Shown here one piece after another: positions 15,152 through 23,728 of a stretch of DNA of 64,000 bases. Position 1 is the first letter of the stretch. Each line of letters opens with the position of its first letter. The stretch is from positions 1 through 64,000 of the forward strand of contig NZ_ATXF01000005.1 in assembly GCF_000421545.1 (NCBI RefSeq). The letters run 5' to 3'. The position numbers and the translations under genes are program-made. The notes under the pieces are model-generated. The model saw nothing but the letters and a program-made list of their open reading frames with translations, was not told where the DNA came from and did not search any database. The stretch comes from Agromyces italicus DSM 16388. Lineage in GTDB: Bacteria; Actinomycetota; Actinomycetes; Actinomycetales; Microbacteriaceae.

Positions 15152-16381
15152 TCAGCGGGCGATCTCGCCGGGGCGCTCGCGAGGCTGTGCCATTAATGTG
15201 CCATTAATGTCGGCGGGGGCCCGCCGTCTGGTTCGCTTCTGTGGTTCGCCGGCTGCACTCTTCAGTGCGTCGTTCAGGGCTGCGCCGGCACGGAGGGCGA
15301 CACCCTCGCGGGCACGCGAGTAGCGCTCGGTGACCTGCAGGCTCGAGTGCCCGAGCGTCGCCTGCACGTCGGGTGCGCTCGCGCCCGCATCGAACAGGAT
15401 CGTGGCGAAGGTGTGCCGGAGGTCGTGGATGCGCAGGTCGGGTCGGCCGATCGCCTCGCGAAGTGTCTCCCAGTCGGCGCCGCGGCGCGCGTTGTGATTC
15501 GTGAGGCGGCCACCGTCGGGACCAGCGAAGAGCAGGTCGCTCGATTGCTTGCCTCTCGCCGCTTTTTCGGCGTACGGACGCAGGGCGTCGATCAGTGGGA
15601 CGTCGCGGGACTTGTGGCTCTTCGGCGACTGCTCGATCAGCTCGCCGCGCTGGCCTGGGCTCAGCGACCGGCTGACGCGGATGATGCCGCGCTCGAAGTC
15701 GACGTCGCCGACGCGCAGCGCGGTCGCCTCCCCCGCCCGCATGCCGGTGTAGACGAGCGCCGCGAGGTAACCGCGGTACGCACCCTCGGGGACGAGGTCG
15801 AGCAGCATCTGGATCTGCTCGAGCGTGAGCGCGCGGGAGACCGGCGAGATCGAGTCGCGCATGCTCGGCCGCTTGACCTCACGGGCAGGGTTGTAGTCGA
15901 TGAATCGGGAGCGGCGTGCGCCGTCGAGCAGGCGTGAAAGGACGGCGAGTGCGTCGTTCTTGGCGGAGGCTCCGCCCGACCACGCGACCATCGCCGACTC
16001 GATCATGGGCGAGGTGATGTCTTCGAGCCGGTGCCGGCCCAGGCTCGGCTTCACCCGCAGTCGCCAGGCCACGCCGTAGCTGCGCCCGGTCGCCGGGCGG
16101 ACGGATGACGCGATCGCCGGCCAGTACTTCTCGTACCACTGCTCGAGCGTCATCGACCCGTTCGGGTTGCGGCCCGCTATGGCCTTGGCGAGTTCGCGTT
16201 TGGCCTCGGCGAGCGTCAGGAACGTGCGGGACCGCTCGGCCGCTCCCCCGTCGACGCTCGGGCCGACGACGCGGATCTGGTACCGCTGCCGGTCGGCGCG
16301 CCAGCGGATGCCCTCAGGCAGCGGCCGGCCCGTGCGCGGATCGACCCGCGACGGGGTGTCCTTCGTCGGCCGCCCGGCCAT
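15152..16381 (-). CDS. Tyrosine-recombinase integrase
   Basis: The 409-residue integrase catalyses insertion into and excision from tRNA-Phe. It has an N-terminal arm-binding-like region, a SAM-like core-binding domain (about 78-165) and a catalytic domain with R215 (TGMRAGE), K256/K258, H319 and R322 (HDLRHT), H345 (LGHSS) and nucleophile Y354 (TERYSRA). Its stop lies 34 nt from the tRNA, in the typical inward orientation. The last codons (about 391-398, INGTLMAQ) coincide with tandem repeats that recur at the other end of the element. The ATG overlaps the upstream excisionase stop by 1 nt (TGATG). Confidence 0.95.
   Translation of the reverse strand: MAGRPTKDTPSRVDPRTGRPLPEGIRWRADRQRYQIRVVGPSVDGGAAERSRTFLTLAEAKRELAKAIAGRNPNGSMTLEQWYEKYWPAIASSVRPATGRSYGVAWRLRVKPSLGRHRLEDITSPMIESAMVAWSGGASAKNDALAVLSRLLDGARRSRFIDYNPAREVKRPSMRDSISPVSRALTLEQIQMLLDLVPEGAYRGYLAALVYTGMRAGEATALRVGDVDFERGIIRVSRSLSPGQRGELIEQSPKSHKSRDVPLIDALRPYAEKAARGKQSSDLLFAGPDGGRLTNHNARRGADWETLREAIGRPDLRIHDLRHTFATILFDAGASAPDVQATLGHSSLQVTERYSRAREGVALRAGAALNDALKSAAGEPQKRTRRRAPADINGTLMAQPRERPGEIAR
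15186..15207. other. Left arm-type repeat pair (2 x tgtgccattaa) inside integrase gene
   Basis: Two adjoining copies of tgtgccattaa lie 69 nt inside the left att repeat. The same tandem pair, in the same orientation, occurs at 39892-39913 inside the right end. In the excised circle they would flank the core site, as arm-type binding sites do for bivalent tyrosine recombinases. Confidence 0.75.
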
Positions 16382-16578
16382 CAGTGCTCCGTGCCGCCCC
16401 GGGCGAGCAGGTCGTCGATCGTGTCGGCGCTCCAGAGCAGGTGCTTGCCCATGCGGGCGTCGGGCTCGGGGATGAGCCCGTCGTGGCGCAGCTTGTCGAA
16501 GCTCGAGACCGGGATGCGGCACCGCTCGGCCGCTTCGACTCGGCTCAGATACTCGACCCTCAGCGCGACGTCGACCAT
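16381..16578 (-). CDS. Excisionase-like small DNA-binding protein
   Basis: The 65-residue protein has a winged-helix/MerR-like HTH of the AlpA/Xis type (YLSRVEAAERCRIPVSSFDKLRHDGLIPEPDA split across the helices, then KHLLWSADTIDDLLAR). Such proteins bend DNA at att sites and steer the integrase towards excision, or act as regulators. An aaggggt ribosome binding site precedes the ATG. It is translationally coupled to the integrase by a TGATG overlap. Confidence 0.85.
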   Translation of the reverse strand: MVDVALRVEYLSRVEAAERCRIPVSSFDKLRHDGLIPEPDARMGKHLLWSADTIDDLLARGGTEH

Positions 16579-16646
16579 GATGCACCCCTTCGGCTAATCA
16601 CCGCAGTGTTGGCATCTCGTGCATGCCAGCGCAAGCGCGGCTATTT

Positions 16647-16696
16647 GCAAGTATCTGAGAATATCACCACCACGCGTATTTCGGCAAGTACCTGAG
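16647..16696. promoter_or_regulatory. Two operator-like direct repeats between xis and the divergent gene
   Basis: The words gcaagtatctgag (16647-16659) and gcaagtacctgag (16684-16696) are separated by 24 nt in the divergent promoter region of the integrase operon and the 16718 gene. A third copy, gcaagaacctgag, lies at 20871-20883 before the relaxase. A tagact -10-like box (16707-16712) six nt before the ATG at 16718 suggests a leaderless message. Confidence 0.6.
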
Positions 16697-16717
16697 TTGA
16701 GTGATTAGACTCGACAC

Positions 16718-17407
16718 ATGCCCGCCTCGACGCCCCGCTCCGGTGACCAGTCGTACGACGGCCTGCTCGTCGCCGACGACCTGCCCGAAGGGTGGCACCT
16801 GCCGAGCCGATTCCCCGGCGAACGCGACGACGACGCGAGCGAGCAGATCGATCAAGTACTCGGGTACGACGATCAGGGCTCGCCGGCGGACTCCGACCAG
16901 AACGAGACCACGGGCGGTCGCTGGCGCTACCTCGAGCACGAGGCCACGCACACCCGCGTGATGATCCGGCTGCAGCGGCAGCTCTTCGCTGTGCCCGAAG
17001 AGATCCGCATCACCGGCGTGATCTACCTGCCGTGGCGCCCGGGCGACCCGATCACGAGCCAGCTCCTGCGCGAACTGCCGACGGCTCGCATCGAGGCCGC
17101 GATCAACAAGCGCCTCTTCGCGATGAAGCGCACCGAGACGATCACCGGCGGCAAGATCGTGCTGCCGTCGGGCCGCAAGGTGAGCGAGCGCGACCTGCTC
17201 AAGCCGCTGGGCGATCCGAAGAAGGTGCCCGACTTCTACGAGTTGGTCGCGCTGCAGCACGGCCGGCTGACGCAGCAGGGCGATGCAAACCCGAGCGCGA
17301 CGATGGCACAGGTCAACGGCGTCGCCCTGTCGACGGCCCAGGGGTGGGTGACGAGAGCTCGCGAGCGCGGGCTGCTTCCCCCGGGTCGACGCGGGCGCGC
17401 GGGGTAG
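16718..17407 (+). CDS. Conserved protein of integrative elements, function unknown
   Basis: The 229-residue protein is soluble and acidic at the N-terminus (DDDASEQIDQVLGYDDQ). Its central part (ITGVIYLPWRPGDPITSQLLRELPTARIEAAIN) is not one I can assign. The C-terminus (VALSTAQGWVTRARERGLLPPGRRGRAG) looks like a helix-turn-helix with a basic tail, so DNA binding is plausible. It is divergent from the integrase operon across an operator-like repeat pair, which suggests a regulator or replication/mobilisation accessory. The ATG at 16718 follows a -10-like tagact directly, so it may be leaderless. Confidence 0.75.
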   Translation: MPASTPRSGDQSYDGLLVADDLPEGWHLPSRFPGERDDDASEQIDQVLGYDDQGSPADSDQNETTGGRWRYLEHEATHTRVMIRLQRQLFAVPEEIRITGVIYLPWRPGDPITSQLLRELPTARIEAAINKRLFAMKRTETITGGKIVLPSGRKVSERDLLKPLGDPKKVPDFYELVALQHGRLTQQGDANPSATMAQVNGVALSTAQGWVTRARERGLLPPGRRGRAG

Positions 17408-17543
17408 CATCGCACCATCAAACCGTCAAACCGTCAAGGCATTTCACGCTAGCCAATGAAGGACGCGTCATAAGCGAACTGGCGCAACCTCTTTGGGAGG
17501 TCGGAGCTCACCGCTTCGCTGAGTCCGGTAGGGCTCCAGCGAA

Positions 17544-18599
17544 CTAAGAGACTGGCCTTGGTTCACTCACAAGCTGAAGGACCGCCAAGCCTAGAGCGTG
17601 CGCAAGCTTTACCGGAACAGCGTTGCCGATTTGACGCTCGATCTGGCCGTACGTGCCCCGGAACCTATAGCGGTGTGGGAAGGTCTGCAGACTCGCAGCC
17701 TCGCGCAAGGTTATCCCGCGATGCTCGGTTGGATGGACGAATGAACCACACGAAGGTGTCGTGCATCTCGTCGTCATCGTTGGCGCAGGACGATCGGCCT
17801 TGATGCGACCGTATGAAGAAGTTGCATTCCTGCGGCCCTTAGCTTCGATGCGCCCATGGCACGCAAGCCTGAGGTCCTCGGGAAGGTCAAACCGGTTTCC
17901 GCCGATGGGAATCGCTCTAATTCGGCGCTCCACGATGGGGGAAGACCGACGAGCAATGTTCAGCGGGTCGTCGTGAAGTCCACCAATAGGAATTCGTGAC
18001 AAGGCATCACCTGCAGTTGCTTCGGCATGATCAAAATAACCGGGCAACAAAGATCGCAAGTCATGTGGAAAGTCGGCATCGTGTGCGCCTCGAACGGCGA
18101 TAACGATCAAGCGCTTGCGACGTTGTGGCACTCCAAAGTCCGCCGCCTGAACCACATACTGGCGCGACAGATAGCCGAGCCCGTGGATCTCAGCAAGGAG
18201 CTTCGGAAGACGAGCATCCCGCGCTAGCCCGGGTACGTTCTCGAGCAAGATAGCGCGGGGAAGAAATGCCCTAACAAATCGGGCCACATCGAGCACCAGG
18301 TCGTTTCGCGCATCGTCGATTTCTCCACTGGCAAGTGTCGAGAAGCCTTGGCAAGGCGGGCAAGCCTTGAGCAGCGTCAATTCCCCTTGGCTGAGGCCCA
18401 AGTCGTCCCTAAATTGGAACTCATCCACCTCTCGGATATCAGAGACGGCCACGCTCATAGCGGGATGGTTCTCTCGCAGACTCGCGGCAGCCATGGCATC
18501 GTTTTCGATTGCGCCGAGCACGGAGAATCCGGCGTCGGTGAGCCCTTGACTGGCTCCGCCAGCTCCCGCGAAAAGATCAACTGCGGTCGGTCTCAGCAT
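17544..18599 (-). CDS. DNA (cytosine-5-)-methyltransferase
   Basis: The enzyme transfers a methyl group from S-adenosylmethionine to C5 of cytosine in a specific site. The 351-residue protein has motif I DLFAGAGG (8-15), motif IV PPCQGFS with catalytic C83, motif VI ENVPG (120), motif VIII QRRKR (159-163), a target-recognition region at about 205-295 and motif X GNAVPVKLA (about 330). Its start overlaps the end of the ATPase-nuclease gene by 23 nt, so the two are one cassette. Base composition is less GC-rich than the chromosome, a sign of transfer. The recognition sequence cannot be read from this. Confidence 0.95.
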   Translation of the reverse strand: MLRPTAVDLFAGAGGASQGLTDAGFSVLGAIENDAMAAASLRENHPAMSVAVSDIREVDEFQFRDDLGLSQGELTLLKACPPCQGFSTLASGEIDDARNDLVLDVARFVRAFLPRAILLENVPGLARDARLPKLLAEIHGLGYLSRQYVVQAADFGVPQRRKRLIVIAVRGAHDADFPHDLRSLLPGYFDHAEATAGDALSRIPIGGLHDDPLNIARRSSPIVERRIRAIPIGGNRFDLPEDLRLACHGRIEAKGRRNATSSYGRIKADRPAPTMTTRCTTPSCGSFVHPTEHRGITLREAASLQTFPHRYRFRGTYGQIERQIGNAVPVKLAHALGLAVLQLVSEPRPVS

Positions 18600-20631
18600 C
18601 TTCCAACCCTATTGTCCTCGCGAGCTCCTCCGCCCCCTGGACGTCCTCGGCCGCTTCGTGGTGTCCTTCGGGGGTGAGGACGGTATCGGCCGTGATGTCT
18701 TCTTCGTCTTCAGATTGAGAATTCCCGTCGAGCGAGCCGATGGCAGCGATGCGTGGGTCGCCCTCAGGCGCTCGTGACTTCACGAGCTCCAAATACTCGC
18801 GGTGGAGGCGCTGCGCAGTCTCGAGCAGACCGTCCCACGTCACGATGATCACGTCACCGGTCTGGCGGAGCCTCTCCGCCAGGTCAGCAGCCTCCGGATC
18901 CATACGAGAGAAGATGAGCACACCCGTGATCCGACTTCTGTGCGCCGGACCGCCATTCGTGGCGTTGTTCCATCGGTTGAGATAGAGAAGGTAGTCCTCC
19001 AACTGCCGGATTTCCTCGCGCCCGACCTTGAGTCCCGGCCGCTTTACTTCTACAACCACGGCGTGCGCAGAATCTCCAATACAAAGGAAGTCGAGGCGCT
19101 TGCCACCCCGCTTCTTGACAGACTTCGGCTTGTTGAAATGCTTCGCAAGGATGTTGTCAAGAGACTGCTCATGCGCCATCATCTGCCAACTCGGATCGAT
19201 GAGCCAGGGATGGTCCCGAAGGAAATCCTGCATGTTTGGCTTCTCGGGCAGCCCGAGATCGATCATTTCCTCAAACGTGCGAATTAGTTCTACCCGTCCG
19301 CGCACGAGTTGAGCGGTTTGAACGGCTTCGATCACATCCCACTCCGCAATAACACTCGCCACCTCATCGAGCGCTGCTGCATCGAGATCCCGAAGTGACC
19401 TGATCACCGCCAGGAAGTGATCGTTCTCGTATGCCTGGATGAGGATCTTCACGATTTCATCCAGGCGCTCATTGTCGATGGTCTCGATACGCGCAAGGGT
19501 GTCGATCGCGCTGACCAGCTCGGCGCGCTCGCGCTCGGGAAACTTCGCAATCGAGTCCATGAACCGCGTCGTGTCGGTGAGGCGCTTTATCTGATTGTCG
19601 CGTCGACCCCTACTCCAGTCCCTTAGAAGTCGACGTACGAGCGCCTGACCCCAATCCAGGACTGGCCTCGCGACCGGATCCTCCCAAAGCACGCTTGCCC
19701 GGTCGGTGGCAATGAGGTCCGCTCCGGCGTCCAGCCCATCCGCGATGACTTCACCTGTCAGATACTGAAGGCCAAGCTGGCTCCCAGCACCACCCGACAG
19801 TTCAAAGAAGAAGGGTGCCTGAGCGATCTTGCCGCGAGCAAGGACGGCGATCCCGCGAGATTCCTCGACCTGGATTGGCTTTTCAGTAAACCCGGCCCAC
19901 CACCGAACAGTGCCGATGCCTGGAACTTCGTCCACACTCCACCCGGTCTCGGGAAAGCGAAACTGCAGCGGCATGTCGAAACGCTTGAGCGCATCACCAT
20001 TGATGCGCACGACGAAGGCGTCGGACATCAGTGAGAACCGACGAATCATTCCTCTTAGGAATCGGTCCTTGCTGATCCGGTTCTGGAGTTGCAGCCGTTT
20101 GAGTGTGATCTCGGTGCCACTGGAAATCGGATCGGTCGGCTGTACTGGTCGATCCTCGAGAATCTCCGGCTCGTAGGGCTTAACTTCAGACTCGGAATCA
20201 GTGATCTTGTCGTAGTCCATGCGGAATGCCGTCAGATGACCATCGTTCACGGTCCAGACCTCGACGACCTTGGCGATACCGAATCCCGCGAGCTTTCCGA
20301 TGCCCTTTCGGCCAAGGACAGGCCTGCCGGCTGGCGAGTAGTCCCCCTCCGCCACCCGCCGGTTGCGGCCGAGCATCAAGTACTTCTCATTCACCTGATC
20401 GAAGGTCATGCCGATTCCGGAATCACGAATCACTATCTCAGATGTCGGCAGAATGGGCTCATCGAACGGGATGGTAACGTCTACGAGCGACGCATCCGCG
20501 TCCCACGCGTTGGACACCAACTCGGCGATCGAGGCGACGGCCCCCGAGTACATCTGCAGACCTAGATGCCTCACGAGCGAACCCGCGAATTTCATCTCGA
20601 GCAGACGTGGTGATGGCAAGGAAGTCGTCAT
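18577..20631 (-). CDS. GHKL (Morc/MutL-like) ATPase fused to PD-(D/E)XK-like nuclease
   Basis: The 684-residue protein begins with a GHKL ATPase: N-box ELVSNAWDADA, G1 box RDSGIGM, and G2 box GRKGIGKLAGFG. A middle helical region follows (about 330-465). The C-terminal part has HPWLID (474), E488 and the catalytic pattern D514 ... E528-x-K530 (EVKRPG), a PD-(D/E)XK core similar to DUF4263/Shedu-like nucleases. The tail (about 635-684) is strongly acidic. Prokaryotic Morc/MutL-like ATPases linked to C5 methyltransferases are known as R-M-like systems; the nuclease assignment and defence role here are inference. The downstream methyltransferase overlaps it by 23 nt. Confidence 0.85.
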   Translation of the reverse strand: MTTSLPSPRLLEMKFAGSLVRHLGLQMYSGAVASIAELVSNAWDADASLVDVTIPFDEPILPTSEIVIRDSGIGMTFDQVNEKYLMLGRNRRVAEGDYSPAGRPVLGRKGIGKLAGFGIAKVVEVWTVNDGHLTAFRMDYDKITDSESEVKPYEPEILEDRPVQPTDPISSGTEITLKRLQLQNRISKDRFLRGMIRRFSLMSDAFVVRINGDALKRFDMPLQFRFPETGWSVDEVPGIGTVRWWAGFTEKPIQVEESRGIAVLARGKIAQAPFFFELSGGAGSQLGLQYLTGEVIADGLDAGADLIATDRASVLWEDPVARPVLDWGQALVRRLLRDWSRGRRDNQIKRLTDTTRFMDSIAKFPERERAELVSAIDTLARIETIDNERLDEIVKILIQAYENDHFLAVIRSLRDLDAAALDEVASVIAEWDVIEAVQTAQLVRGRVELIRTFEEMIDLGLPEKPNMQDFLRDHPWLIDPSWQMMAHEQSLDNILAKHFNKPKSVKKRGGKRLDFLCIGDSAHAVVVEVKRPGLKVGREEIRQLEDYLLYLNRWNNATNGGPAHRSRITGVLIFSRMDPEAADLAERLRQTGDVIIVTWDGLLETAQRLHREYLELVKSRAPEGDPRIAAIGSLDGNSQSEDEEDITADTVLTPEGHHEAAEDVQGAEELARTIGLEDAETDRS

Positions 20632-20855
20632 GGAATGCCCAGTCTTGATAGTCGAAGAGTTACGGGCAAACCTACTGCCTCTACGATCGCCGACGTGGGA
20701 CCAGCGATCTCATTTGTCGGCTAGGCCTGTCGCCGCGTAGCGCCGCACTCAGCGCCAGATGCGCCGATGTCGGAACGGCCAACGAATTCTTTGACGCACA
20801 GCGACAAGCGCCATCGAGCCCGAGTTTCGATATTCACAAGTTGAATGGACGTATG

Positions 20856-20883
20856 CTACCATAGGTAGTTGCAAGAACCTGAG
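20856..20883 (+). promoter_or_regulatory. Regulatory region before the relaxase: palindrome and third operator-like repeat
   Basis: A perfect ctacc-ata-ggtag palindrome (20856-20868) is followed by gcaagaacctgag (20871-20883), which matches the two repeats before xis and the 16718 gene in 11-12 of 13 positions. A ttgaat box at 20841 could be a -35 element. One regulator may control both excision and mobilisation genes. Confidence 0.55.
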
Positions 20884-20901
20884 CTAGCTCGGAGGAAGGC
20901 A

Positions 20902-23603
20902 GTGAAGGGTGGCGTGATCCTGTACCGGGGTTCTGGGGCCGACGCGCGCCGGTACCTCGAGTCGGATCGCTCCCGCGCCGACGACTACTACCTCGAGGGC
21001 GGGACATCCCTCGCCGAGTTCTCCGTCGTCGGCGGCGATGGCGAGGTCATCGGCGAAGGCGCACTCACCCCAGACCAATACGCGAACTGGGTGGACTGGA
21101 TCAACCCGCTCACCAGCGAGTCGATGGGCAAGCCCCGCTTGCCGGGCGATGGCCGGCAAGGATCGCCGCGATTCGCGGAGATGGTCGTGAATGCGCCGAA
21201 GTCCCTGTCAATTGCCGCGGCGTTGCACCCCGAGGTATCCGTCACTCTCGATGCTGCGCAGCGCGACGCGGTCGCCGCGATTCGCTCGTGGCTCGGCCAG
21301 CACTCGGTCACGAGGGTCGGCCCGCGCGGGCAGCAGCGGGTCGTTCCCGTCGAGCAGCTGGAAACGGTCGCCGTCTCGCACAAGACCTCCCGTGCGGGAG
21401 ACCCGCACCGACATATCCATTTCCAGATCGGGACGCGGGTGTGGGCAGCCGGAACATGGCGCGGCCTCGACACTGCGGCACTGTTCCGACAGCAGGGCGC
21501 GATCCGTTCGCTGGGCACGGCCGTCATCGCCGCACACCCCCAGCTCGCGACCGTCCTCGATGCCCACGGTCTGACCCTCGACCCTGTGACCGGAGAGGTC
21601 GCGGAGCTTCAGCCCTTCAACGCCGTGATGAGCAAGCGGGCCGAGCAGGTCGCGCGCAACCTCGCGCACTTCGAGAAGGAGTGGCGGGCAACGCATCCTG
21701 ACGCGGAGCCTGGCCCGACGGCGATGTCGCGGCTGATCACGATGGCGTGGGATCACGAGCGGCCGCACAAGCGACCGTCCTCCCTCGGCAGCGAGGCGGC
21801 ATGGCGCGCCGAGCTTGCGGACGCCGGCTACCGCCCCGACTTCGAGCGACGTCCTGCGCCGGCGCCGACGTCGCTGGACGACGTGAGTATTCGGAATGTC
21901 GCATCGCGTGCGCTCGACCGTTGCGCGGCTGCAGCGTCGACGTGGACGGTGCACGACATCCAGGAGCAGGTCACGCGCATCATCACGGAGACCGGCGTGC
22001 GCGCCGACGCGAAATCACTCTGCAAGAGCTGACCGTGCTCACGACAGGGCTGGCCGCGGATGACTGCCTTTCGGTCTTGCCACCCGACAGCCCGCATCCC
22101 GAGCACGTGGCACACCTCACGAGCATGCACGTCATCGCCGCCGAGACCCGGCTGCGCGACCTGCTCACGGCACGGGCCGCATACGCCGGCCGACGTCGCC
22201 GGCCGGACCTGACGCGCATCGGACGCCGGCACCGGCTCGACGCCGCGCAGGTGCGAGCGGCCTCGGCCGTGGCATCCACCGAGCCGCTCGTCGTCGTGGA
22301 GGGCGCCGCCGGCGCGGGCAAGACGACGATGCTCGCCGCCGCAATTGAGGCCGCCGCTGCGCACGGCCGCGCGATCCGCGTGGTCACGCCGACGAAGAAG
22401 GCCGCCGACGTTGCCCGCCAGGAACTCGGCGTTGCAACCGACAGCGTCGCGAAGCTCGTGCACGAGCACGGCTGGCGCTGGAATCGAGACGGCGTCTGGA
22501 CCCGGCTCGCCGTCGGCGATACAGATCCTGATACGGATGCCGCGTACGCCGGCCCCGCGGCATCCGCTCGTCTTGCTCGTGGTGAGCGCATCGTCGTCGA
22601 CGAAGCGGGGATGCTCGACCAGGACACGGCGCTCGCGCTCCTGACCGTTGCCGATGAGCACGGCGCCACCGTCGCCCTGATCGGCGACCGCGCGCAACTC
22701 GCAGCGGTCGGGCGCGGAGGTGTACTCGACATGGCGGCGCAACTGCTCCCCCGCGTGCACAGCATGACGACCGTTCACCGTTTCACCAACCCCGCGTACG
22801 CCGCGCTCACTGTGCAGATGCGCAATGGGGCTCGCCTTGCATCGCTGTTCGACCGTCTCGCAGCGCTCGGCCTCGTCGCGACGCATGAAGACACGGATGC
22901 CCTCCAGGACGCGGTCGCATGCGAGTGGCGGGATGGAGATGCCCTCACGGTTGCGACGAACGACGGAGCCCGCGAGTTGAACGCACGCATCCGTGAGGAA
23001 CGGATACGGGCACGGCGGGTCGATGACGATCGCACGGCAACCGGGAGCGACGGCCTGAGCATCGGACGCGGCGACGTGATCCAGACCAGGCAGAATGACG
23101 CCGCCGTGCACGTGGCGAACCGGCAGACCTGGATCGTCCAGTGCGTAAGCAGCGATGGTTCGTTGTGGGCGAGGGAGCGAAACGCCCGCAGACGCAGCAC
23201 TGTGCACTTGCCTGCTGAATACGTTGCCGAGCACACCCATCTGGCGTACGCCTCGACTGCTTATGGGATGCAGGGCACGACCGTGGCCGCCTCGCAGACG
23301 GTGCTAGCTGACACCATGGATGCATCCACCGTCTACGTCGGAATGACCCGCGGACGAATCTCCAACCGCCTCCACATCGTCGCGACTGATCTGGACGACG
23401 CGCGGGAGCAATTCGTGCTCGCAATGGAACGCAATCGCGCCGATCGCGGACTCTTGCAGGCGACGGCCGCTGCACGAGAGTCCATCCGCGGCCTCGTCAC
23501 TGGTACGGAGCGGCGGCAGCGCGAAGCAAATCTGCCGGATGGAACCAGATTCAATCGAGACCTGGCAAGACGGAGCACCCCGGAAACGGGCTTGGGCCGG
23601 TGA
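20902..23603 (+). pseudogene. MobF-family relaxase-helicase (TraA/TrwC-like), frameshifted
   Basis: The N-terminal part (20902-22032) is a MobF relaxase: tyrosine pair DDYY (about residues 29-30) and the 3-His metal site HRHIH (about 169-173). It would nick oriT and stay bound to the DNA. The frame ends at a TGA at 22030, but the next frame from about 22008 continues (REITLQELTVLTTG) into a RecD-like helicase with Walker A GAAGAGKTT and Walker B VVDEAGML, ending at 23603. One indel in the cg-repeat at 22006-22012 explains the break. The GTG at 20902 is chosen for its ggagg ribosome binding site; an upstream TTG lacks one. The combined length of about 900 residues is short for actinobacterial MobF proteins, so the C-terminus may also be lost. 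Confidence 0.85.
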
Positions 23604-23728
23604 GCGGCGGGCGCACTACTTGCGCCGCCCAATGATTGCCGCGCGGCGGCGAGAGCTGCCATTCCGCCTCACGGGTTGCAATAATGCCGCGTTCTTACGT
23701 AACCTTCTTTCATATCTGAAGGGACGCA

